Source: Clostridiaceae bacterium
GTDB taxonomy: Bacteria; Bacillota_A; Clostridia; Acetivibrionales; Acetivibrionaceae
Length of the DNA stretch: 15,205 bases
Direction: 5' to 3'
NCBI GenBank assembly: GCA_012513545.1
Contig: JAAZCB010000143.1
Span: 1-15,205 of the forward strand
Part shown: piece by piece, positions 1 to 6,788 of the stretch
Position numbering within the stretch: the stretch's first letter is position 1
Layout of the letters: every line of letters starts with the position of its first letter
Notes under the pieces: generated by a model
The model's input: the letters and a program-made list of their open reading frames with translations, nothing else
Database searches by the model: none
What the model was told of the DNA's origin: nothing
Position numbers and translations under genes: made by a program

Positions 1-353
1 AGACCGTATTTCTTTCTTTCCTTCATCCTAGGGTCCCTTGTCAGGAATCCGGCTTTTTTCAATGCAGGTCTTAATTCTTCATCTGCCTGTAAAAGGGCTC
101 TTGAAATTCCGTGTCTAATGGCACCTGCCTGTCCTGTAAATCCACCACCGATAACCTTGCATATAACATCAAACTTACTGGAAGTATCAGTAAGTACCAA
201 AGGCTGCTTAACTATTACCTTTAATGTTTCCAAACCAAAAAATTCATCAAGGCTTCTATCATTTATTAAAACTTTTCCATCTCCTGGAACAAGTCTGACT
301 CTTGCAACTGATTTCTTTCTTCTTCCGGTTCCGTAATACTGTACTTTAGCCAT
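1..353 (-). CDS. rpsI: 30S ribosomal protein S9 (C-terminal end cut by window edge)
   Basis: Structural protein of the small ribosomal subunit; in the known family its C-terminal tail reaches the P-site tRNA. The visible 117 codons read [20 protein letters not shown] at the start, the classic S9 N-terminus. They continue through the conserved G-G-G-x-x-G-Q-A-x-A-x-R-H-G-I-x-R-A-L stretch to R-M-K-E-R-K-K-Y-G at the left edge, so only about a dozen basic tail residues are missing. I chose the ATG at 353 because a GGGAGGA Shine-Dalgarno (364-370) sits 10 nt upstream. An in-frame ATG at 362 is only one base from that site and is unlikely. The gene lies 23 nt downstream of rplM on the same strand, the standard L13-S9 operon, and no promoter is visible in the gap, so it should be cotranscribed. 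Identification is certain; only the 3' end is unseen. Confidence 0.97.
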   Translation of the reverse strand, partial: MAKVQYYGTGRRKKSVARVRLVPGDGKVLINDRSLDEFFGLETLKVIVKQPLVLTDTSSKFDVICKVIGGGFTGQAGAIRHGISRALLQADEELRPALKKAGFLTRDPRMKERKKYG

Positions 354-376
354 TTTATTCATATCCTCCCTTCGTA

Positions 377-811
377 TTAAACGTTAATATCCAATTTTTC
401 AGGCTTTTGAGCCTCATGCGGATGTTCTGTTCCTTTATATACATTTAGCTTCCTGAACATTGCTCTGCCGAGGCTGTTCTTCGGGAGCATACCTTTTACT
501 GCTATTTCCACTGCCTTTTCAGGCTTGCTTGCCATGAACGCTCTGTACTTGATTTCCTTAAGTCCACCCGGGTAAAGTGAGTGGTGCCTGTAAAGCTTCT
601 GATCCAGCTTTTTACCAGTTAACACAACTTTTTCTGCGTTTAAGACAATAACATGGTCACCTGTATCAACATGTGGAGTAAAATCAGGCTTGTTCTTTCC
701 TCTTAAAATCTTTGCAATCTCGCTTGCCAGCCTTCCAAGTGGTTTACCTTCGGCATCAACAACATACCACTTTCTTTTAACTTCTTGGGGCTTAGCCATA
801 TAAGTCTTCAT
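377..811 (-). CDS. rplM: 50S ribosomal protein L13
   Basis: Large-subunit assembly protein that binds 23S rRNA. The 144-residue product starts [20 protein letters not shown] and carries the typical family segments: G-x-P-L-G-R-L-A-S near residues 24-32, H-V-D-T-G-D-H near 47-53, and the Y-P-G-G-L-K segment. It matches the usual bacterial length of about 142-148 residues. The reading frame also has an ATG at 835, but I prefer 811: it has GGGAGGT at 822-828, ten bases upstream, and gives the normal N-terminus, whereas the 835 start would place this ribosome site inside the gene. It is the first gene of the rplM-rpsI operon, transcribed from the promoter at 913-941. The commonly neighbouring truA and ECF-transporter genes are absent; a divergent permease lies on the other side. 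Confidence 0.97.
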   Translation of the reverse strand: MKTYMAKPQEVKRKWYVVDAEGKPLGRLASEIAKILRGKNKPDFTPHVDTGDHVIVLNAEKVVLTGKKLDQKLYRHHSLYPGGLKEIKYRAFMASKPEKAVEIAVKGMLPKNSLGRAMFRKLNVYKGTEHPHEAQKPEKLDINV

Positions 812-906
812 GAAATTTCCTACCTCCCTGTTCAAAATCGGAATAAATATTAGTATTTATAAAAATTAATGTTTAGTTCAATAATTGTGAACCAAATTTT
901 CGACAC
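812..906 (-). promoter_or_regulatory. 5' leader of rplM-rpsI, possible L13 autoregulatory leader
   Basis: This is the untranslated stretch of about 95 nt between the predicted transcription start and rplM. On the minus strand several pairings can be drawn. There is a short hairpin GTTCA (892-888)/TGAAC (880-876) and an A/T hairpin with arms 843-849 and 854-860. A closing helix can form between A/T bases 900-892 and 841-834, ending just upstream of the Shine-Dalgarno site. The same GTTCA could instead pair with a second TGAAC at 834-830. L13 leaders that control rplM translation are known in low-G+C Gram-positives; whether this is one is inference, since I could not match it to a covariance model. 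Confidence 0.35.
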
Positions 907-912
907 TTAAAC

Positions 913-941
913 ATTGTAATACAGGTAAGTCAGCGTGTCAA
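913..941 (-). promoter_or_regulatory. Sigma-A promoter of rplM-rpsI
   Basis: Read on the minus strand, a perfect -35 TTGACA (941-936) is followed after exactly 17 bases by -10 TACAAT (918-913). Initiation is expected near 906, giving a leader of about 95 nt. Strong near-consensus boxes suit a ribosomal protein operon. The rest of the 310-base gap up to 1121 is A/T-rich; I see no clear promoter in it for the divergent permease and no other gene. Confidence 0.85.
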
Positions 942-1197
942 GTAGAATTTATTAAAATTTTAATTTATCTTTCTTTATCTCTTATTTTTGACCTTAATAT
1001 GCTTTTTTGCTCCGCTATATTCACCCGTCATTTCATTTTTTTGAATTATTAACAGCCAATTTTATTTTATTTCTTACAGACAATGCAAAACTTTTAACGT
1101 AATGTATAAAGAAAATTAAGTTTGAATTTGATTAAACATAAGAAAGGGTTCCTACTAAGTACAAAAAGAGTATTTTGTATTAACTTTTTTGAATTAC

Positions 1198-1207
1198 AAG
1201 AGGTGAG
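1198..1207 (+). promoter_or_regulatory. Shine-Dalgarno site that points to an ATT start
   Basis: AAGAGGTGAG is a strong match to the anti-Shine-Dalgarno sequence. It overlaps the in-frame GTG at 1203, so it cannot serve that codon. With normal spacing it would serve the in-frame ATT at 1212 (8 bases after the GAGG core). No ATG, GTG or TTG is in frame at the expected distance. Confidence 0.6.
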
Positions 1208-3701
1208 TATAATTAGTATCATTCTAAAATTTGTATTAAAAAATATTTATGAAAAAAAATTCCGGACATTTCTTATAGTATTCTCCATTATGATTACATC
1301 TGCGCTTATGTTTGCTTCTACAGCCATATCAGGTACAATGGGCAAAATGTATATAAACAGGATGAAGCAGTATTACGGCTCTTCCGAAATAATGATTTAT
1401 TCCAATAATAAATCACCTTCTCTGCCTTTAATCAGCGGTGCCCAAAAGCACAGAGACCATTTTTCATATATTGTCGGAGCATTTAATGGTTCAGCCGTAT
1501 ACAAGCCTGATATAAATGAAGCTGTTTCTGTTTCACTAGTTGGCATAAATTATGAGGACCTTATGCTAATGAACCCTGCTCAAATATATGCAGATGCGGG
1601 TCTTCAGCCCTTCAGCGGAAGGAAAATCATTATAGGCAAGGACATGTCCGAAAAATATAAGCTTTTCGCAGGCGATTATATTGATCTCACGATTAACGAT
1701 AACCTGCACAAATACCTCATATGTGCTATTGCATATCCTTCAGGCTACTTTTCCGATGATGGCATGAACCTCTATGCAGTTGTTCCAAAGGATAATCTCT
1801 CAGCTCTATATAACGCCAAAGGAAAAGAAGGTACAATCTACCTTAAAATGAAAAACCCAACGGAGAAGGAAGAGCTTATCAAAAAGCTCTCGGACGAATA
1901 TCCCAAACATACTGTCACAGAAACAATTTCGCAAGAGGAATTGGCTCAGCAATCCTCCACTCTTACCACCTCCTTTCTTCTCATGACTGTTATTGTCTTC
2001 CTTATGAGCGTATTTATCATATACTCATCTTTCAAGGTGCTGACAGCAGAAAGACTTCCGGTCATCGGCACATTCAGAAGCATAGGGGCTACCAGAAAGA
2101 TGACCGACTTGGTACTTCTGGCGGAAAGTCTAATGTACAGTTTAATTGGAGGACTAACAGGCTGCTTTGTCGGAATTGGAATTTTATACATAATGTCTTA
2201 CATGTCAAGGCCAGTGTGGATAAAAGGTATGGAAACATCAATTGAATTTTCACCGTTTCATCTGGTTTTAACTTTTCTTGCTGCAATGGTACTTGGGTTT
2301 ATAAGTTCTATCGTACCCATCATAAAGGTATCGAAAATTCCAGTCAAAGATATAGTCCTGAATTCAGTAGAGAAGAAGTATAAAAAGAAACGAATCAAGC
2401 TTGCAATGGCAATAATCTCAATATGCATATCAGTGGCAGTTCCGCCTCTTCTTCCGTCTTCACAGGGAATGTTGCTACTGGTGCTGTGCATGATTCTGTC
2501 ATTAATTTCTGTCATATTGCTTGTGCCATACATTACAAACATAATAGCAAGGGTATTTGAAAAATTATTCTTATTACCGTTGCTCAACGAAGGTGTTCTG
2601 GCTGCAAAGAACCTTAGGGACAATAAAAGCATTTCGACAAATATCTCTTTACTGGCAATTGGTATCTCCAGTATACTGATGATTAATATTGTAAGCTCCA
2701 GTGTGGGAGTAGAGGTTGTTAATGTATTTAATGATCTGAATTTCGACATCTGGCTGAATAACTACAACTCAAACCGAAATTTTGATCAGATTCTCAAGAC
2801 AGTTGACGGTATCGGGTCAATAACCGCTGCCTATGAGTATTACAATGTAAATGTCAGGAATAAAAATTCGGAGATCCTCATTATTAATGGAATAGACACA
2901 AATAAATATCCGGATTTCTGGAATATTCATATTGAAGGTAATATTGACGAGGTCTATAACGAACTGAATATGGGGCGTAATATACTTCTATCAAAAGCTT
3001 TAAAGGACAAATTCGGCGTTAAAAAGGGGGATATACTGGAGCTTAAAATGGCGGAAGACATAAAGGAATATAAAATCACAGGTTTTTTCAACACACTTAT
3101 GAATAACGGAAACTTTGCCCTTATTTCTGAGAAGTATTTAAGGCTTGATGCAAAGCTCAACTATTACACAGATTACTATATAAAGACAATAAAAGACCCG
3201 GAGGAAGTTGCAAAAAATATTAAAAACAAATTCCCCCGCAGCGGAATATACCTGCGCACTATGGATGAAATTGAGGAGCTTAATATTCAAGGCAACAATC
3301 AGATGTTTGCCATTCTTAACGGATTTTCGGTAATGGCATTGGTAATAGGAATATTCGGTGTCCTGAACAATTTTGTTATAAGCTTTATTGAAAGAAAACG
3401 CTGGCTTGCTGTCTACCGTTCAGTTGGTATGAATAAGCGGCAGATTATCAGAATGCTTTTTATTGAAGCTTTGACCGGAGGACTTATAGGAGGCTGTGCA
3501 GGGGCATTATCAGGACTTATGCTTGTTACAAATGTCGGCTATATATTAAAGGCAATGAGCCTGCCTGTTGAATTGCACTTAACACCGACACTGTTCGTAT
3601 ATTCTATCCTCGGAGGAATTTTTATAACCCTTATGGCAAGTATCAGCCCGGCATTAAAATCATCAAAACTGAATATTATTGATTCAATCAAATTTGAATA
3701 A
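1203..3701 (+). CDS. Two-module FtsX/MacB-type ABC transporter permease
   Basis: Membrane permease of the FtsX-like (MacB/LolC) superfamily; such proteins usually couple to a cytoplasmic ATPase to move lipids, peptides or drugs, or to transmit force across the membrane. Using GTG 1203 as residue 1 (832 aa), there is a first membrane span near 21-44 and an extracytoplasmic domain to about 250. FtsX module 1 follows, with three spans (about 253-275, 306-330, 350-375), then two linker spans (about 398-415, 422-445), another near 480-500, a second soluble domain, and FtsX module 2 at about 705-830. Both modules have the typical cytoplasmic segment after the first helix (A-E-R...F-R-S-I-G-A; E-R-K-R...Y-R-S-V-G-M). 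The start is unsettled: TTG 1122 has no good ribosome site, GTG 1203 overlaps one, and ATT 1212 fits it best and gives a natural M-S-I-I-L-K-F-V-L-K N-terminus. Its likely partner is the lipoprotein adaptor downstream. No ATPase gene is adjacent. Confidence 0.9.
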   Translation: MSIISIILKFVLKNIYEKKFRTFLIVFSIMITSALMFASTAISGTMGKMYINRMKQYYGSSEIMIYSNNKSPSLPLISGAQKHRDHFSYIVGAFNGSAVYKPDINEAVSVSLVGINYEDLMLMNPAQIYADAGLQPFSGRKIIIGKDMSEKYKLFAGDYIDLTINDNLHKYLICAIAYPSGYFSDDGMNLYAVVPKDNLSALYNAKGKEGTIYLKMKNPTEKEELIKKLSDEYPKHTVTETISQEELAQQSSTLTTSFLLMTVIVFLMSVFIIYSSFKVLTAERLPVIGTFRSIGATRKMTDLVLLAESLMYSLIGGLTGCFVGIGILYIMSYMSRPVWIKGMETSIEFSPFHLVLTFLAAMVLGFISSIVPIIKVSKIPVKDIVLNSVEKKYKKKRIKLAMAIISICISVAVPPLLPSSQGMLLLVLCMILSLISVILLVPYITNIIARVFEKLFLLPLLNEGVLAAKNLRDNKSISTNISLLAIGISSILMINIVSSSVGVEVVNVFNDLNFDIWLNNYNSNRNFDQILKTVDGIGSITAAYEYYNVNVRNKNSEILIINGIDTNKYPDFWNIHIEGNIDEVYNELNMGRNILLSKALKDKFGVKKGDILELKMAEDIKEYKITGFFNTLMNNGNFALISEKYLRLDAKLNYYTDYYIKTIKDPEEVAKNIKNKFPRSGIYLRTMDEIEELNIQGNNQMFAILNGFSVMALVIGIFGVLNNFVISFIERKRWLAVYRSVGMNKRQIIRMLFIEALTGGLIGGCAGALSGLMLVTNVGYILKAMSLPVELHLTPTLFVYSILGGIFITLMASISPALKSSKLNIIDSIKFE

Positions 3702-3723
3702 ACATAAAGATGAAAGGGAAAAA

Positions 3724-3831
3724 ATGAAAAATTACGCACATAAGCTTGAAATCGTTAGCCACACAGCAAAAAAAAGGGAAAACTATACTCTAGTTATTTA
3801 TTTTAAAGATGGGAGAGTTGAAAAATTATGA
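3724..3831 (+). CDS. Possible 35-residue small protein coupled to the adaptor gene
   Basis: A short reading frame fills most of the gap between permease and adaptor. It starts at ATG 3724 with AAAGGG (3714-3719) a few bases upstream, and its TGA overlaps the adaptor ATG as ATGA (3828-3831). The product begins MKNYAHKLEIVSHTAKKREN and ends in a strand-like Y-T-L-V-I-Y-F-K-D-G-R-V-E-K-L. It has no membrane span, signal or cysteine, and I recognise no family. The stop-start overlap would allow translational coupling, but the adaptor has its own ribosome site (GGGAGAG, 3811-3817) inside this frame. A chance ORF in A-rich DNA, or a decayed remnant, is equally possible. Confidence 0.3.
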   Translation: MKNYAHKLEIVSHTAKKRENYTLVIYFKDGRVEKL

Positions 3832-4934
3832 AAAAACTACTTATAGTAATGCTTTGCACCGCATTGATGTTTTCTGCCGGATGCAACAGCAAGGAAACGC
3901 AGGCAAATACTCCTGCTTCGGAGGCTCCAGTTCAAAAAAATACAATTGATACTTTCGGTGTTATAAAGTCAAATGAAATGACGAATGTTTTAATTGACTT
4001 TCCTGCTATAATTGAAAATATCCATGTAAAGGAAGGTCAGAAAGTAAAAAAAGGAGACGTCTTGTTTACTATTGATTATACTCAGTTCATGAGCGAAATT
4101 GAGCAAAAAACAATAGAACTCAACACTTTAAGGCAAGAGCACCAAACCAACAGCATGGAGCTTGAAAAACTTAAAAAAGATCTGGCAGAACTCCAAAATC
4201 ATCTGGAAAATAATAGCTATCCGGATTTAAAAAGACTAATTGCCGATTTAAAGAGCGCTGAAAAAATATACAGTGACTCTCTCGAAGAGCAGAAGTCAAA
4301 ACAGCACTTATTACAGAAGGACTCGCTTTCACAGGCAGAACTGGATGCTTTTAACAAGACTGTTGACACATATCAAAAGAATGTTTCTGACACCAAACTG
4401 TCTATTGAAAAGACCAGATATGATCTCCAGAAGGAAATAGACCGGCTGAAGCTTCAGGTTGCTCAAAAATCAGAGACTACTGGAAATAACAATATGTCAG
4501 GTATATACACACAAAAAATAGACGCCCTCGAAAAAGAAATAAAACTCATGAAGGAAAAAATCAATAAGAGCTATATAAAACAAAACGATATAGTCTCTGA
4601 CATGGAAAATGCCATTGTATATGATCTTACCTATGTAAATGGAGAAGCTTTGAGTCCCGACAGGAAGCTTTTCAGCCTGCTTGACGCCGACTCAATAATA
4701 GTTGAAGCAAATGTACCTGAGGAATTCATTAAAGATATACAATCCGGTGCTGCTGCAACTATAATCCCTCAGGCAGATAAATCCAAAATATATCAGGGTA
4801 AAATTACTTACATTGCAAACAAAGCAACTCTTAGAAATGGTGAAACAACAGTTTTAGTGCAGTCCAGCATAGACAATAATGATGGCTTTCTTTTACCGGA
4901 ATTTAACGTAAACCTGGAAATAAGTATGAATTAG
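3828..4934 (+). CDS. Lipoprotein HlyD/MacA-type periplasmic adaptor protein
   Basis: Membrane-anchored adaptor subunit of a tripartite-like exporter, expected outside the cytoplasmic membrane and docking on the preceding permease. The 368-residue product has a lipoprotein signal: M-K-K, a hydrophobic core, and the F-S-A-G-C box with Cys19 as the predicted lipidated residue. A biotinyl/lipoyl-like half-domain follows at about 42-83, with I-H-V-K-E-G-Q-K-V-K-K-G-D-V-L-F as its signature. A long predicted coiled-coil hairpin rich in E, K, L and Q spans about 88-255. The second lipoyl half and a beta-barrel segment (about 256-366) contain V-E-A-N-V-P-E-E-F and A-A-A-T-I-I-P. Its ATG has GGGAGAG ten bases upstream. 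It lies 126 nt after the permease on the same strand, so the two are probably one operon. Substrate unknown; the family call is firm. Confidence 0.9.
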   Translation: MKKLLIVMLCTALMFSAGCNSKETQANTPASEAPVQKNTIDTFGVIKSNEMTNVLIDFPAIIENIHVKEGQKVKKGDVLFTIDYTQFMSEIEQKTIELNTLRQEHQTNSMELEKLKKDLAELQNHLENNSYPDLKRLIADLKSAEKIYSDSLEEQKSKQHLLQKDSLSQAELDAFNKTVDTYQKNVSDTKLSIEKTRYDLQKEIDRLKLQVAQKSETTGNNNMSGIYTQKIDALEKEIKLMKEKINKSYIKQNDIVSDMENAIVYDLTYVNGEALSPDRKLFSLLDADSIIVEANVPEEFIKDIQSGAAATIIPQADKSKIYQGKITYIANKATLRNGETTVLVQSSIDNNDGFLLPEFNVNLEISMN

Positions 4935-4990
4935 ACTTCTTCCTCTAAGTAAGTCTGCAATAACAGAATACTACCTAATCCTTCCATATG

Positions 4991-5049
4991 ATACGCTATT
5001 CTTCCCGAAAAGTTTGTCTTACTCAAACATTTCGGGAAGAATAGCGTAT
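4991..5049. repeat. Long perfect inverted repeat (20-bp arms)
   Basis: Arms 4991-5010 and 5030-5049 are exact reverse complements (ATACGCTATTCTTCCCGAAA and its partner). Inside them, GTTTG (5012-5016) pairs with CAAAC (5024-5028) around a 7-base loop, with one A-A mismatch between the two helices. Neither strand has a T-run after the stem, so it does not look like an ordinary intrinsic terminator. It sits between the adaptor gene and the promoter at 5076 and could act as an mRNA 3' end stabiliser, an RNase III-type processing site, a cruciform or a small foldback element. What I see is the structure; the role is open. Confidence 0.85.
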
Positions 5050-5075
5050 GTAAAGTTTATCCATACCGAATTTAA

Positions 5076-5105
5076 TTGACAAAGAATGACCGCAACAATT
5101 ATAAT
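5076..5105 (+). promoter_or_regulatory. Consensus sigma-A promoter for the gene at 5201
   Basis: Perfect -35 TTGACA (5076-5081) and perfect -10 TATAAT (5100-5105) are separated by 18 bases. Initiation is expected around 5112, leaving a leader of about 90 nt before the TTG start at 5201. Both boxes being consensus suggests strong vegetative expression of the small downstream protein. Confidence 0.85.
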
Positions 5106-5200
5106 AGAATTATCAACAAGAAGTTCCGTTGTTTCTAAGTTATTTTTTATGCCTGTATATAATCCTGTTGTTAATCAATATACCTAAGGAGTGAGCCATA

Positions 5201-5596
5201 TTGAAGGACATAATGGTAGATGAGTTCCAATTTACTGTTGGAGAGCTGCTTGTAAGAAATAAGAGCATCCTGGATCAAATAACAAAATTTCAAGACTCTA
5301 ACGGTAGGGTTAATCGTGGAATTATCAAGACTGTAACTCAGTGCGGTTGCTTAAATATTCATGCTGAAAAGCAGCCTTATGATCCTGATGCCGAATTTGA
5401 AGAAATACGGGATTCTATGGACACCCATTTAAAGGGAGCACTTTGTGATAATTGCAGAGATCTTATTGAAAAGGATATAGGTAGAAATTTGTTTTACCTG
5501 GCTTCAATATGCAATACTCTGGATCTCAACCTGTATGATATTATCATTAAGGAGCTTGACAGGATCAAAATGCTTGGAAAATACAACCTTCGTTAG
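5201..5596 (+). CDS. Conserved clostridial-type protein of unknown function with CxC and CxxC motifs
   Basis: Small soluble protein of 131 residues with no signal or membrane span. It starts at TTG 5201, supported by AAGGAG (5186-5191) nine bases upstream; the ATG five codons in has no equivalent site. It is predicted largely helical. It carries a C-G-C motif (Cys48, Cys50) and an L-C-D-N-C motif (Cys82, Cys85), with a further Cys104, which together could bind a metal. The C-terminal part, R-N-L-F-Y-L-A-S-I-C-N-T-L-D-L-N-L-Y-D, recalls the helix pattern of MazG-like nucleotide pyrophosphohydrolases, but the acidic metal-binding set of that family is not evident. I believe similar proteins are common in clostridia under a DUF-type label, but I cannot name it with certainty. 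Single-gene unit with its own strong promoter and terminator. Confidence 0.8.
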   Translation: MKDIMVDEFQFTVGELLVRNKSILDQITKFQDSNGRVNRGIIKTVTQCGCLNIHAEKQPYDPDAEFEEIRDSMDTHLKGALCDNCRDLIEKDIGRNLFYLASICNTLDLNLYDIIIKELDRIKMLGKYNLR

Positions 5597-5610
5597 TTAA
5601 CATTTGTACG

Positions 5611-5638
5611 AAACCGACGGTAAAACGTCGGTTTTTTT
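5611..5638 (+). terminator. Intrinsic terminator after the gene at 5201
   Basis: A 9-bp stem (5611-5619 with 5626-5634, core ACCGACG/CGTCGGT) with a 6-base loop runs straight into a seven-T tract (5632-5638). It lies 14 bases after the stop codon. On the opposite strand the stem is followed by only three Ts, so any role in ending the convergent disA transcript would be weaker. Confidence 0.9.
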
Positions 5639-5672
5639 AGTTTATCTTACACAATTAAATTATAGCTTCCGA

Positions 5673-6752
5673 TTAAACTCTTCTGGCATCTAAAAAGAGC
5701 TGTTCCTGAACCCTCCGTAAGCCTTCCTTAATAATTCTTGCACGAACTTCGCCTATACCCTCCACATCATCGAGCTCATCTATCGACGCATTCAATATTC
5801 CCTGTAAATTGTAAAAACGCTCTACCAGATTTTTTATTACTGTCAAGGGAAGTCTTGGTATTTTACTCATTAGTCTGTAGCCTCTTGAATATATTGCAGT
5901 ATCATACGCGTTTGCCCCACTGGTATACCCAAGTATGTTGCAAATATTGGTTAAATCCATTAGTTCGTCATAGGAGAGCTGTCTCAAGCTATCTCTTATA
6001 CTCTCTGAGTGCTTATCTAAACGACCGGCGTAATCCTCTATTATCAATAGTTCATCCGCTTCAAGATTGGAAAGCAGCTCATCAAGCTGCATGTCAACAA
6101 GTCTGCCCTCATTCCCAAGTTCACAGATATACCTTTCTACCTCAGCAGCCACCCTCATCAGCATTTCAGTCCTTTGAAGAGCATAAGCCACGTCATCAAG
6201 TGTTACAATATCCTCAAATTCAAGAACACTTAAATTGTTTACAGCAGTGCTCAAAACCGATTTATATTTATCAAGGGTTTGCAGCGCTTGATTTGCTTTG
6301 TTCAAAATGGCAGAGGTCTCCTTCAGGACGTATTTTCTTGAAGCCTTATATACGGTGATCACATTTCTTCTTTGCGAAATGCTTATAACGAGTTCACCAG
6401 TCTGTTTGGCAACTCTTTGGGCTGATTTATGTCTTGTACCGGTCTCTTCTGTCGGTATGGAGGAATCAGGAATCAGCAGGGCATTGGCATACAATATCTT
6501 TTTAAGGTCCTTGCTCAGAACTATGGCTCCATCCATCTTGGCCAGTTCATAAAGATGGGCTGGAGAATATTCCTTATTTATAAGAAACCCACCATCTACA
6601 AGTTTCATAATATCGGAAGAATCTCCTACTACAATAAGGGCTCCCGTTCTGGCCTTCAATATATTCTCCAGACCCTCCCTTAAGTAAGTACCTGGAGCAA
6701 GCATTCGTAATACTTCAAGTATTTCATAGTCCTTTGCCCTGTCAGCGCTCAT
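5673..6752 (-). CDS. disA: DNA integrity scanning protein DisA, diadenylate cyclase
   Basis: Makes the second messenger c-di-AMP from two ATP molecules and, in the known family, scans DNA and pauses at branched or damaged structures. The 359-residue form matches the usual length of about 360. The diadenylate cyclase domain (about 1-150) has the catalytic D-G-A at 74-76 and G-T-R-H-K at 105-109. A helical spine follows, then a C-terminal helix-hairpin-helix DNA-binding motif around [12 protein letters not shown] (about 328-339). I chose the ATG at 6752 because AGGAGG (6760-6765) lies seven bases upstream; the adjacent ATG 6755 is possible, and the upstream ATG at 6785 would put this site inside the gene. 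The third base-binding residue of the usual R-H-R motif is lysine here. The gene follows radA by 36 nt on the same strand. Confidence 0.95.
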   Translation of the reverse strand: MSADRAKDYEILEVLRMLAPGTYLREGLENILKARTGALIVVGDSSDIMKLVDGGFLINKEYSPAHLYELAKMDGAIVLSKDLKKILYANALLIPDSSIPTEETGTRHKSAQRVAKQTGELVISISQRRNVITVYKASRKYVLKETSAILNKANQALQTLDKYKSVLSTAVNNLSVLEFEDIVTLDDVAYALQRTEMLMRVAAEVERYICELGNEGRLVDMQLDELLSNLEADELLIIEDYAGRLDKHSESIRDSLRQLSYDELMDLTNICNILGYTSGANAYDTAIYSRGYRLMSKIPRLPLTVIKNLVERFYNLQGILNASIDELDDVEGIGEVRARIIKEGLRRVQEQLFLDARRV

Positions 6753-6788
6753 CATACGTCCTCCTAATATATTCCTTAATAACATCCG

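Noticed and set aside
988..1021. TTGACC...TATATT as a promoter for the permease
   Set aside because: The spacer is 22 bases, too long for sigma-A; other candidates in 812-1121 are equally poor.
2258..2749. 163-codon minus-strand reading frame
   Set aside because: Antisense to the permease, whose membrane topology and FtsX motifs are intact through this region.
4991..5049. Inverted repeat as an intrinsic terminator
   Set aside because: No T-rich tract follows the stem on either strand, so I list it only as a repeat.
5738..6358. 206-codon plus-strand reading frame
   Set aside because: Antisense to disA, with no ribosome site or family resemblance.
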